Shown piece after piece: positions 44,119-51,604 of a DNA stretch of 51,604 nt. Where the stretch lies: positions 1 to 51,604 of the forward strand of contig JAIBCG010000015.1 in the NCBI GenBank assembly GCA_019694295.1, read 5' to 3'. The stretch is from Saprospiraceae bacterium. Its GTDB lineage: Bacteria; Bacteroidota; Bacteroidia; Chitinophagales; Saprospiraceae. The notes beneath the pieces were generated by a model. It worked only from the letters and a program-made list of their open reading frames with translations. It ran no database searches and was not told the DNA's origin. The translations under genes were made by a program, and so were the position numbers. The first letter of the stretch is position 1, and every line of letters starts with the position of its first letter.

Positions 44119-47079
44119 TTAAAACGAATATCTGAGCGCAAACTGAAATTGTCGTGGAGGAGCAGCATTACGACGAACAAGGAGTCCGGAAGCAGCTGTG
44201 CCTGCCTGTATCTGATTGCTCTGTGTGGCATTATTTGAGTAGCCGCTGAGATTTTCGGCGTTGAACAGATTGAATACATCCGCTCTTACCGACAAGTTTC
44301 CCTTTTTACCGCCAAGCGGAATATCGTATTGTGCTGCCAGATCGAAAGTGTTGGACCAAGGCAGACGGTCGCTGTTACGTCCTTCGCCCGGCTCCCGATC
44401 GCTGTTACCAACATAAGCATCTCCAAACGAGCGACCATCACCATTTAGGTCGGTAGTCCCGTACTTGTCCGCATCGGGTATTCTGTTGATCGGTTGGCCG
44501 CTCTGTATGAGAGCAGCTATGGTGAGACTCAGATTTTTTACCGGGAAATAAGTGATAATGCCATTGATGACATGGGTACGGTCATTGATAGAATGTGCCC
44601 ATTCGCGCTCAAAATTATTACTGTCTTCTGCCCTGAAATTGATGTCTTCTGTATTGTTCTTCAATTGCGAAAGTGTATATATCAGCCTCCAGGCAACCGG
44701 ATCACTGCCTCGGTCTTTCTGAAGATTGATACTCAGGCCATAATATTCCGATTTTCCTGCTGTTTCAGTCATAATGACATTTCTGGCTACACCTGTTACA
44801 AGCTGCCCGTTGATGATAGCTGAATTATTGACGATAGCCACCGGACGTGTAAGATCTGCTTCTGCCTGTGTTCTTACCGTACCATTGTATGTAAACGGAG
44901 TTGGAGCATTCAAGTCGCGCAGTCGGAAGAGATTTTCCGATTTGTTTCGGACTGCATCTACATAAAACAGCATTTGGTTGTTTAGCTGTTTTTGATAACC
45001 TATGGAGATCTGATGTGTTAATGGGTTCTGATAACCATTAGGATTCAGTATTCTGCGTTCATTGCTGAAAGCGTGTCCACGTTGTGACTGGAGTTCGTTA
45101 TAGGAAGGCCCTTGTAGGTAATTGGCTACCGTGTTGGTCACCAGATTGCCATCAAAGGTAATTTTTGACAAATCTGTATCTGCCGGCAATATTCCTTTGT
45201 TGATAAGCTCCTGTAGCTGTAGCTTGTAGTCGGCAGATGTGGTATTTTGCTGCAATGCATCACTGTACACCGAGTACAGAATTTTATCATAAAACATTCC
45301 ATAACCGGCCCTTATACTGCTGGTACTGTTCAGTCGGTAGTTGAGGCTTAATCTTGGTGCGAGGTTATTGTAGTCGCCTTTGTCTCCTCCACCTTTTGAT
45401 AGATTGTCGTAATCATAGCGAAGTCCAAGTGTGGCCGTAAGGCTGTTGCTTATATGAATGGCATCTTCTGCATAGAGGCTGATGATATTCTGCCTGGCAC
45501 CAAAGGATGCCGGCTTTAACTCTACAGCATAATTCAACACCGTTACGTCACCTGGTATGTCGCCCGGCTGCAGGTCAGATTTGCCTTGTAGGGAAGCGAG
45601 TTGCGATTCATTCAGCTTTACCAGATAACTTCCGTGTATATTCCCGCCACCATAGAGCGAATGAGCCGAACTAAGGATTTCTACACCGGTTTTGATGGTA
45701 TGATTTCCTTTATAAACGGTAATTTTTTGTTGTGCCTGAATGGTTTTCTCATGGCTGTCAAAAATGTAGCCCGGATGCCCGAGAATGGCAATTGTCTGTT
45801 CGCTTGGGTCAAGAACAACGACCTGGGCACTGTTTGTATGGACGGCCCGGTTGTAATTCCACCTAAAAGTGCTGTACTGAACATTGGTTTCTGATTTGAA
45901 AGCATTGCCACGATATGTATTCTGTAAAGCAATCAACGAAGAATTCCTGTCTTGGAATCCGCCTGCTGATGGAAATGTTACACCGCCATCAAGACCGCCT
46001 CCTTGTCTTTCGATGCTCACTATACCGACATTGGCCCTTAGGCTTGAAGAAAATCTGTCAGACCACCTGTGATCGAGTTTTGCGTTCAGGTAGTTAAATT
46101 GGTTTCTGCCGGGCACAACAGTATTCACGCCAAGTGCCGGGCTGGTAAGCCGATTATCTTTGATATCTGTAGTATGTTCGGCATTGATGTAGTAAAAGGT
46201 GCGGTTTTTGATGATGGCACCACCCAGACTGCCACCAAGCTGGTATCTGCTAAAACCATCTTTTACAAAATTGCCCGAAAGGTCGCGTTGTGCATACCTG
46301 CTTTTGCCATCGAGTGCCGGACCGGGGCGGTTGACGATAAAAAATTCGCCCGTTTGCTCATTGCCACCTGACTTGCTCGTAATGTTTACGATTCCATTAC
46401 CTGTATTGCCATATTCGGTCGAAAAATTATTGGTCAGCACATTGACACTATGGGCAAAACCTACCGGAACATTGAACTTCATGCCACCCAGAAATTGTTC
46501 ATTGTTATCCATACCGTCAATGAGATAATTGGTGAAGAGCGAATTTGCACCATTGATACTCACATTAGGTGCCTCTGGATAAAAACCAGTAGCCTGAACA
46601 ACATTCGGCAAGCGATACAATAGTCGTGTGATGTCGCGCCCTTCAAGTGGCAGGCTCTGTATTTCCTTTTCCTTCAATACAGACGATACTTCAGCATTCC
46701 GGATGTTGATATTTGAAGAACCCCTGATGACAATCTCGCTGAGATGTATATTTATTTTTGATCCGATGTTAATCGTCACCGATGCATTGGTGTTGCTTTG
46801 AAGTTTAATATCATTGACTTCAGATGCATAATATGCCTCTGTTTCATCAACTGAGACGACATATTTGTCAGTGACCGGAATACCTTCGAACACTACTCGC
46901 CCATTAACGCCGGTAGTACGTGCCAGGTGGAAGCCTGTACTTTCATTCACCAGCTTTACTTCTATGCCGGCTACCGGTTTGTTGTATGAATAATCGAGTA
47001 CCATGACTTCGAGGTCAACTTGTGCAAACGTTACTGTGCCGATTGCCAGTATCAGCAATGTGAATATCTTATGAAGCAT
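44119..47079 (-). CDS. Oar-like TonB-dependent outer-membrane receptor
   Basis: The 986-residue protein has a signal peptide (MLHKIFTLLILAIGTVTFAQ) and a carboxypeptidase-regulatory-like domain (about 22-105). A plug domain follows (LPLEGRDITRLLYRLPNVVQ, NVSINGANSLFTNYLIDGMD, STEYGNTGNGIVNITSKSGG), then a long beta-barrel ending in the aromatic terminal strand QFQFALRYSF. The RGN-type plug and 1000-residue size are Oar/CarboxypepD_reg TonB receptor features. It is not paired with SusD. The YnjB-like gene starts 19 nt downstream, so it probably feeds the same importer. The substrate is unknown. Confidence 0.93.
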   Translation of the reverse strand: MLHKIFTLLILAIGTVTFAQVDLEVMVLDYSYNKPVAGIEVKLVNESTGFHLARTTGVNGRVVFEGIPVTDKYVVSVDETEAYYASEVNDIKLQSNTNASVTINIGSKINIHLSEIVIRGSSNINIRNAEVSSVLKEKEIQSLPLEGRDITRLLYRLPNVVQATGFYPEAPNVSINGANSLFTNYLIDGMDNNEQFLGGMKFNVPVGFAHSVNVLTNNFSTEYGNTGNGIVNITSKSGGNEQTGEFFIVNRPGPALDGKSRYAQRDLSGNFVKDGFSRYQLGGSLGGAIIKNRTFYYINAEHTTDIKDNRLTSPALGVNTVVPGRNQFNYLNAKLDHRWSDRFSSSLRANVGIVSIERQGGGLDGGVTFPSAGGFQDRNSSLIALQNTYRGNAFKSETNVQYSTFRWNYNRAVHTNSAQVVVLDPSEQTIAILGHPGYIFDSHEKTIQAQQKITVYKGNHTIKTGVEILSSAHSLYGGGNIHGSYLVKLNESQLASLQGKSDLQPGDIPGDVTVLNYAVELKPASFGARQNIISLYAEDAIHISNSLTATLGLRYDYDNLSKGGGDKGDYNNLAPRLSLNYRLNSTSSIRAGYGMFYDKILYSVYSDALQQNTTSADYKLQLQELINKGILPADTDLSKITFDGNLVTNTVANYLQGPSYNELQSQRGHAFSNERRILNPNGYQNPLTHQISIGYQKQLNNQMLFYVDAVRNKSENLFRLRDLNAPTPFTYNGTVRTQAEADLTRPVAIVNNSAIINGQLVTGVARNVIMTETAGKSEYYGLSINLQKDRGSDPVAWRLIYTLSQLKNNTEDINFRAEDSNNFEREWAHSINDRTHVINGIITYFPVKNLSLTIAALIQSGQPINRIPDADKYGTTDLNGDGRSFGDAYVGNSDREPGEGRNSDRLPWSNTFDLAAQYDIPLGGKKGNLSVRADVFNLFNAENLSGYSNNATQSNQIQAGTAASGLLVRRNAAPPRQFQFALRYSF

Positions 47080-47155
47080 ATTGATAATAATTTGGATAAA
47101 ATAATTGAATGATTATCTCCGGTAGCCATTTCCGGGGGAAGGACTTATGTAAATT

Positions 47156-47854
47156 TTACCCAAAAAATGGTGGCCCACGTAGCTTAAAAATGTTTAGGAA
47201 GCCAAATAGAAGTTCAAAGTCGGTTGGCTGAATATTTCTTTTAAAATAAAATGAAAATTGACTGTTAATATTTCTATAAAACCTAAGAATATACGAATCA
47301 GATATATTGTCGTAATCTGATGTCGTGTTGATGTCTGATTTTTCATCAAGAAAAAGGATTTCCTTGCCAAGTTCAGTGAGCCAACATGCCATTGCATCCT
47401 GAAGACAAGGTGTTGACCACGGAAGCTGTTCGAAAACTTGGGCATCAAAGAGGTCTTTGCTTATACCAACGAGGTAAAAACCTCCTCTTTTGTCTTTACC
47501 CAAAACCGATTTGCCTGATTGTAGTTGTACTGCTGCAAGCTGCATGTCGCTCGCTTCCAAGTCTGGACAGTCATTGCCTACAATGATCAAATGCTTGTAG
47601 CCAAAACCAAAACACTCACGTGCAGCAACTGATAATTTTTCACCAAAACTATTGCCTGATTGCCTATTTTCATCAAAAACAAAAAAAGGAAGGCCCGAAT
47701 CCACTATTTTCGTATAGGCTGCCGATATGTTCTGTTTAATTAACTTTAGATTGTGTGTATAAGGTAGTTGTTTGTCAAGAATTTTGTATTGACATTCTGC
47801 CCTGGCAGAGCGTGAAAAAAATAATATAGCCGTTTGATGCTGATGCATGTGCAA
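47156..47854 (-). CDS. DUF2064 / TIGR04282-type glycosyltransferase-like protein
   Basis: The 232-residue protein has the DUF2064 marks: LIIVGNDCPDLE with the nucleotide/metal-binding Asp pair, LGKDKRGGFYLVGI, and FEQLPWSTPCLQDAM. The N-terminal AILFFSRSARAE replaces the usual start of this GT-A-like fold. The family is known from neighbourhoods with radical SAM proteins and has been linked to arsenosugar synthesis, but no ArsS-type enzyme is in this window. It lies 77 nt upstream of the TonB receptor on the same strand, so it may be part of the same system. Confidence 0.85.
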   Translation of the reverse strand: MHMHQHQTAILFFSRSARAECQYKILDKQLPYTHNLKLIKQNISAAYTKIVDSGLPFFVFDENRQSGNSFGEKLSVAARECFGFGYKHLIIVGNDCPDLEASDMQLAAVQLQSGKSVLGKDKRGGFYLVGISKDLFDAQVFEQLPWSTPCLQDAMACWLTELGKEILFLDEKSDINTTSDYDNISDSYILRFYRNINSQFSFYFKRNIQPTDFELLFGFLNIFKLRGPPFFG

Positions 47855-47928
47855 ATATGCAAATTATTTATCAAACAACAGAAACACTTAATCCATTCGT
47901 TTGCCGACAAGAGTAGCCTGAGACAGTA

Positions 47929-48255
47929 TTATTCGTCAAAATTAAGCCAATCACTTACAGGTGGCGTTTTGTATCTAAGTCGGGTTTCCATCTTTTTTTT
48001 GAATCGTTCGATGAGTAGTGTTGCAATTGCAGTATGTGGCAATTCTTCGGAAGCCGGGTCAAGTGCTTGTCGTATAAGATTTTCGTTGACATCATGCCTG
48101 TAGAGCAGGTTGAGAAGATATTCAAGACGGCCGGCATCAAGAAGTTCGGCGATTTTGGAAGATAGCAAATTAAACAGCATTTCTTCGGAGACACTTTCGT
48201 CAAGTGAATCGAGTTCGAATTCGTTAGCTACAGGTAAAAATTCTTGAACGAGCAT
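47929..48255 (-). CDS. conserved-looking small protein of unknown function
   Basis: The 108-residue protein is acidic at the N-terminus (FELDSLDESVSEEML), helical through the middle (LLSSKIAELLDAGRLEYLLN, LIRQALDPASEELPHTAIAT) and basic near the end (RFKKKMETRLRYKTPP). No signal peptide, membrane segment or known motif is seen. It begins 3 nt after the GH3-family gene and is surely co-translated with it, which hints at a partner or helper role. Confidence 0.75.
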   Translation of the reverse strand: MLVQEFLPVANEFELDSLDESVSEEMLFNLLSSKIAELLDAGRLEYLLNLLYRHDVNENLIRQALDPASEELPHTAIATLLIERFKKKMETRLRYKTPPVSDWLNFDE

Positions 48256-48258
48256 ATA

Positions 48259-49782
48259 TCAGGCCGGATGATTTAAATAATGAAGTAGTTCGTCAACATA
48301 TTTTCGGTTATTGGCAAGGCGAGGGATTTTGTTTTGACCTCCGAGTTTGCCTCGCTGCTTCATCCATTGATGGAAGGTACCTTTTGGAAGAGTTTGGATG
48401 CTTAAGTTGGTCAATGCCAGATCGAGATAGCGTTTTGCCTCGTAGTCGCTATTGATTTTCTGAAGGTTTTTGTCAAGTGAATCAGCAAAAGCATTAACAT
48501 CAACAGGTATTTTTTCAAATTCTATCAGCCACTGGTGTCGGCCTTTGCCATCATTTTCAAAATAATATGGAGCCACAGTGTATTCTGATACTTCTGCATC
48601 AAACTCCTTGCAAGCAGCTGCCAGTGCCTGATCGGTATTGCTCACCATCACTTCTTCGCCGAATGCATTGATAAACTGTTGTGTACGGCCACTCACTTTA
48701 ATCTTGTATGGGCTGGTACTGGTAAACACTACGGTATCGCCAGGCATATAGCGCCACAGGCCGGCATTGGTAGAGATAATGATCGCATAATTTTTTCCTG
48801 CTTCTACTTCTTCGAGCAATACTGTCTGTGGGTTTTCTGTATCCCATTCTTCCATAGGCAAGAATTCGTAGTAAATGCCATTGTCTAGTAACAGCAGCAT
48901 GTCATCTGTATTGAAATCGTTCTGGATGGCAAAATAGCCTTCTGAGGCATTGTATATTTCGACATATCTGACCGAATCTGAAGGGAAGAATCGTTTGAAT
49001 TGTTCTTTATAAGGCAAAAAGCTGACGCCACCGTGAATGTATGTCTCGAAATTGGGCCATACTTCCAGCATATTCGATTTGCCGGTGATTTCGAGGATTC
49101 GGCGAAACAATACGATGGTCCAGGTAGGTACACCACCTATCATGGTTACGTTGATATCCAGTGCATTACGTGCTGTCAGTTCAATTTTTTTCTCAAATTC
49201 TGACATCAGTCCGATTTCGAGGTTTGGGGCGTAGAACGGTTTGGCAAATGCCGGCATGTGTGCCATCATAATAGCAGAAACATCACCTATCTGCGAATGT
49301 GGATACTCGCTGAATTCAGATAATGATCCACCCATTATCAGGTTTTTTCCTGCAAAAATCTGACTTTCGGGCTTATTGTGGTACAAAATAGTAAGGGTGT
49401 CCCATGACCCGCGGATGTGACATTTTTTCAGGTTTTCTCTTGATACCGGAATGAACTTTGACTTATCGGATGTGGTGCCGCTTGACTTCGAATACCATTC
49501 TACTGCACCTGGCCAAAGGACATCTTTCTCACCGTACATCATCCTTTTAATGTAAGGTTTGAGTGATTCGTAATCTTGCAGCGGAACCTGCTGTGCAAAA
49601 CTGCGTCGGTCTTTGATGGATGCAAAATTATATTCCCTCCCGAAAACTGTATCTTCGGCTACTGTACGCAGGTAGTCCCAAACTTCGTCTTGTGCATTGA
49701 CCGGATGCCGCATAAATCTTTCGATCATGCCGTAGCGTTCTGACAGATACCATTTAAACAAATTGTTGACTATTCCCTTCAT
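48259..49782 (-). CDS. GH3 auxin-responsive-promoter family protein (acyl-acid-amido synthetase fold)
   Basis: The 507-residue protein belongs to the GH3 branch of the ANL adenylating enzymes, whose plant members join jasmonate or auxin to amino acids. The ATP-binding SSGTTSDKSKFIPVS begins at residue 100. The YVEIYNASEGYFAIQND block and the MPGDTVVF and KVSGRTQQFINAFGEEV hinge region are conserved. The bacterial role is unproven; ligation of a carboxylic acid to an amine is the expected chemistry. It has its own promoter (49812-49842) and leads the unit with the 108-residue protein and possibly DUF2064. Confidence 0.9.
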   Translation of the reverse strand: MKGIVNNLFKWYLSERYGMIERFMRHPVNAQDEVWDYLRTVAEDTVFGREYNFASIKDRRSFAQQVPLQDYESLKPYIKRMMYGEKDVLWPGAVEWYSKSSGTTSDKSKFIPVSRENLKKCHIRGSWDTLTILYHNKPESQIFAGKNLIMGGSLSEFSEYPHSQIGDVSAIMMAHMPAFAKPFYAPNLEIGLMSEFEKKIELTARNALDINVTMIGGVPTWTIVLFRRILEITGKSNMLEVWPNFETYIHGGVSFLPYKEQFKRFFPSDSVRYVEIYNASEGYFAIQNDFNTDDMLLLLDNGIYYEFLPMEEWDTENPQTVLLEEVEAGKNYAIIISTNAGLWRYMPGDTVVFTSTSPYKIKVSGRTQQFINAFGEEVMVSNTDQALAAACKEFDAEVSEYTVAPYYFENDGKGRHQWLIEFEKIPVDVNAFADSLDKNLQKINSDYEAKRYLDLALTNLSIQTLPKGTFHQWMKQRGKLGGQNKIPRLANNRKYVDELLHYLNHPA

Positions 49783-49811
49783 GAACCGGATGTGTGTTTT
49801 CTCAATAGTGG

Positions 49812-49842
49812 CAAAGATAATGCTTTTTGGGTGTCAGGCAAT
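49812..49842 (-). promoter_or_regulatory. Bacteroidota-type promoter for the GH3-family operon
   Basis: On the minus strand: ATTG (49842-49839), 19 nt, then TATCTTTG (49819-49812). Full -7 match and correct spacing; leader about 23 nt to the ATG at 49782. It lies downstream of fadD, so the GH3 unit can be transcribed on its own. Confidence 0.6.
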
Positions 49843-49869
49843 TTCTTCGGTATTCATTGTTTTGTTGTT

Positions 49870-51531
49870 TCATTGGTCTCTGAGCTCACGTCTTAGGATT
49901 TTACCGACATTGGTTTTTGGGAGGCTATCTCTGAATTCTATTTCTTTGGGCACCTTATAGCCGGTGATATTTTGTCTGCAATGTTCTATCAGTTCTTCTT
50001 TGGTCAGAGAATTATCTTTTTTTACTACAAACAGCTTAACCACCTCGCCAGATTTTTCGTCTGCTATACCAATGGCGGCTGCTTCTGCTACCTTAGGGTT
50101 CAGCATAGCTACCTCCTCTATTTCATTTGGGTAAACATTAAAGCCCGACACCAGTATCATATCCTTGATGCGGTCAACGATTTTGAAGTATCCGTCCTCT
50201 TCCATCAGGCCTACATCACCGGTAGCAAACCATTCATCTTTGATTGATTTGGCTGTCTCGTCGGGTCTGTTGTAGTAGCCTTTCATTACCTGTGGTCCTT
50301 TGATCTGGATTTCGCCGGGTGAGCCGACAGGAGCCAGGCTTCCATTGTCGAGTACTACACGCATTTCAGTAGAAGGAACCGGCAAACCTATATACCCGGG
50401 GCGCCCTGTACCATCCAGCGGATTGACACTTGCTACAGGTGAAGTCTCGGTAAGGCCGTACCCTTCTGACAGTGGGCAACCTGTCGTTTTCTGCCAGCGT
50501 TCTGCTACCGACTTCTGAACTGCCATGCCACCACCTACTGAGATTTTGAGTGTACTAAAGTCACAGCTGCCGAAATCGGGATGATTGAGTAAGGCATTGA
50601 ACAATGTGTTTACGCCTGTTATAAGTGAGATTTTATGTTTCTTAAATTCTTTGATAACCGAAGGCAGGTCGCGCGCATTGGTAACCAGAACAGTATATGA
50701 GCCAACACTGAGCAGAGCGAGGCAATTGACGGTGAAAGCAAAAATGTGGTATAATGGCAGTGGCGACAAGACGATTTCTTCACCATCCTTCAGAAAAGGC
50801 ATCATAACGGATCTTATCTGCAACATATTGGCTATCAGGTTGCGGTTGGTGAGCATGGCACCTTTGGCTACTCCGGTGGTGCCTCCGGTATATTGAAGCA
50901 TGATTACATCATCGGGATGGGAATTGAAGGCTTGTACCTTGAATTTTGCTCCTTCGCTCAGGGCGTATTTAAATGTAACAGTATTGGGCAGCTCGAAGGC
51001 GGGCACCATTTTCTTGATTTTCGAAACCACAAAATCTACTATCTTACCCTTAAAGAAACCCAGCATTTCGCCAATAGTAGTGGTGATGATTGTTTTGATT
51101 TGTGTTTCGGGCAATATCTGCTGAAGGTGCGAGGCAAAATTTTCGGCTATAACGATGGCCTTGGCGCCACTGTCTATGAACTGATGCTTCATCTCCCGGG
51201 CAGTATAGAGTGGGTTGGTGTTGACAATTACGAGGCCTGCCCTGAGTGCACCAAACAATACGATTGGGTACTGGAGCAGATTGGGCATCATAATGGCTAT
51301 CTTATCGCCCGGTTCAAGACCTCTGGAATGAAGGTAAGCAGCAAAATTTTGAGAATATGTATCAACCTGGTCGTATGTAAGTTCTGCCCCCATACAGTTG
51401 AAAGCCTTCTTATGTCTGTATTTTTCGAAGGTTTCAGTAAAAAGGTCTATCAGCAAAGGATAAGAATCCGGATTGATATTGGATGGCACTCCGGCAGGAT
51501 ATAATTTTAACCAGGGTCTTTGATCGTACAT
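49870..51531 (-). CDS. fadD: long-chain fatty acid-CoA ligase FadD
   Basis: The 553-residue enzyme has the FadD layout: ATP loop YTGGTTGVAKG (214-224), GYGLTETSPVASVNPLDGTG, WFATGDVGLMEEDGYF, VDRIKDMILVSGFNVYPNEI and the catalytic Lys in PKTNVGKILRRELRD. It makes fatty acyl-CoA for degradation or lipid synthesis. The start at 51531 gives the usual MYDQRPWLKLYPAGVP opening. It is close in sequence to proteobacterial FadD and is distinct from the 595-residue ACSL-like enzyme at 18938-20725. No clear promoter is visible in the remaining 73 nt of the window. Confidence 0.94.
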   Translation of the reverse strand: MYDQRPWLKLYPAGVPSNINPDSYPLLIDLFTETFEKYRHKKAFNCMGAELTYDQVDTYSQNFAAYLHSRGLEPGDKIAIMMPNLLQYPIVLFGALRAGLVIVNTNPLYTAREMKHQFIDSGAKAIVIAENFASHLQQILPETQIKTIITTTIGEMLGFFKGKIVDFVVSKIKKMVPAFELPNTVTFKYALSEGAKFKVQAFNSHPDDVIMLQYTGGTTGVAKGAMLTNRNLIANMLQIRSVMMPFLKDGEEIVLSPLPLYHIFAFTVNCLALLSVGSYTVLVTNARDLPSVIKEFKKHKISLITGVNTLFNALLNHPDFGSCDFSTLKISVGGGMAVQKSVAERWQKTTGCPLSEGYGLTETSPVASVNPLDGTGRPGYIGLPVPSTEMRVVLDNGSLAPVGSPGEIQIKGPQVMKGYYNRPDETAKSIKDEWFATGDVGLMEEDGYFKIVDRIKDMILVSGFNVYPNEIEEVAMLNPKVAEAAAIGIADEKSGEVVKLFVVKKDNSLTKEELIEHCRQNITGYKVPKEIEFRDSLPKTNVGKILRRELRDQ

Positions 51532-51604
51532 AACTAAAGAATTAATAAAATGATGTTAAAGCATTCAAGGTAAAGTTAATGCTATTGATTAAAAAAACCG
51601 AAAA

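Noticed and set aside
39647-47854. Arsenosugar biosynthesis cluster, suggested by the DUF2064 protein
   Set aside because: The radical SAM protein does not look like ArsS, and no arsenic methyltransferase gene is in the window.

Overview
The window comes from a member of the Bacteroidota. Three things show this. Two proteins carry C-terminal type IX secretion (T9SS) sorting domains, one of them with SprB-type repeats. There is an Oar-like TonB-dependent receptor and a PafA-type alkaline phosphatase. Several genes are preceded by the Bacteroidota promoter form TTTG-N19-22-TAnnTTTG. The DNA is AT-rich, and most genes are short transcription units with small gaps. A Chitinophagales or Saprospirales-like lineage is a guess. 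No rRNA, tRNA, CRISPR array, insertion sequence or phage gene was seen.

Layout. 1-5.1 kb (all minus): 5' part of a UvrD-type helicase directly behind methylmalonyl-CoA epimerase, then moaA, then a large acyl-CoA dehydrogenase whose promoter carries two copies of a palindromic operator. 5.3-8.3 kb: two lipoproteins, one with an HExxH metalloprotease motif, and the eroded tail of a geranylgeranyl-reductase-like flavoprotein. 8.4-14.7 kb: a sphingomyelin-synthase-like PAP2 membrane enzyme, an overlapping pssA-purS-rsmI operon, acs, marC, and a T9SS-sorted SGNH hydrolase cut by one stop codon. 14.8-20.7 kb (plus): pafA, then a three-gene unit of a 2-hydroxyacyl-CoA lyase (ILVBL/HACL2-like), an isochorismatase-fold hydrolase and a long-chain acyl-CoA synthetase, which could form a bacterial fatty-acid alpha-oxidation module. 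20.7-30.6 kb: single accessory genes (three GNAT acetyltransferases, UbiA prenyltransferase, PaiB-like flavoprotein, esterase, a broken PAS-adenylyl cyclase, a Tat-exported amine oxidase, DinB, Crp/Fnr). 30.7-39.1 kb: a 930-residue T9SS adhesin-like protein, MerR regulator, YceI lipoprotein, polysaccharide deacetylase, gltX and rhomboid.

39.1-51.5 kb (all minus) is the most interesting part. FadD, GH3-family acyl-amido synthetase, a small unknown protein and a DUF2064 glycosyltransferase-like protein are followed by an Oar-like TonB receptor, a YnjB-type binding protein, two permeases and an ATPase. The run ends in a radical SAM enzyme that overlaps the ATPase gene by 4 nt. This looks like an outer-membrane-to-cytoplasm uptake route physically coupled to a radical SAM enzyme of unknown reaction.

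A second theme is gene damage. Three otherwise well-preserved genes are each cut by exactly one in-frame stop (TGA, TAG, TGA). A fourth reading frame has a TAA just before its usable start, the Crp gene has a possible 1-nt N-terminal frameshift, and one flavoprotein survives only as a frameshifted remnant. All three stop codons are involved and intact genes end in them, so a changed genetic code is unlikely. Ongoing gene erosion or base-call errors are the plausible explanations.
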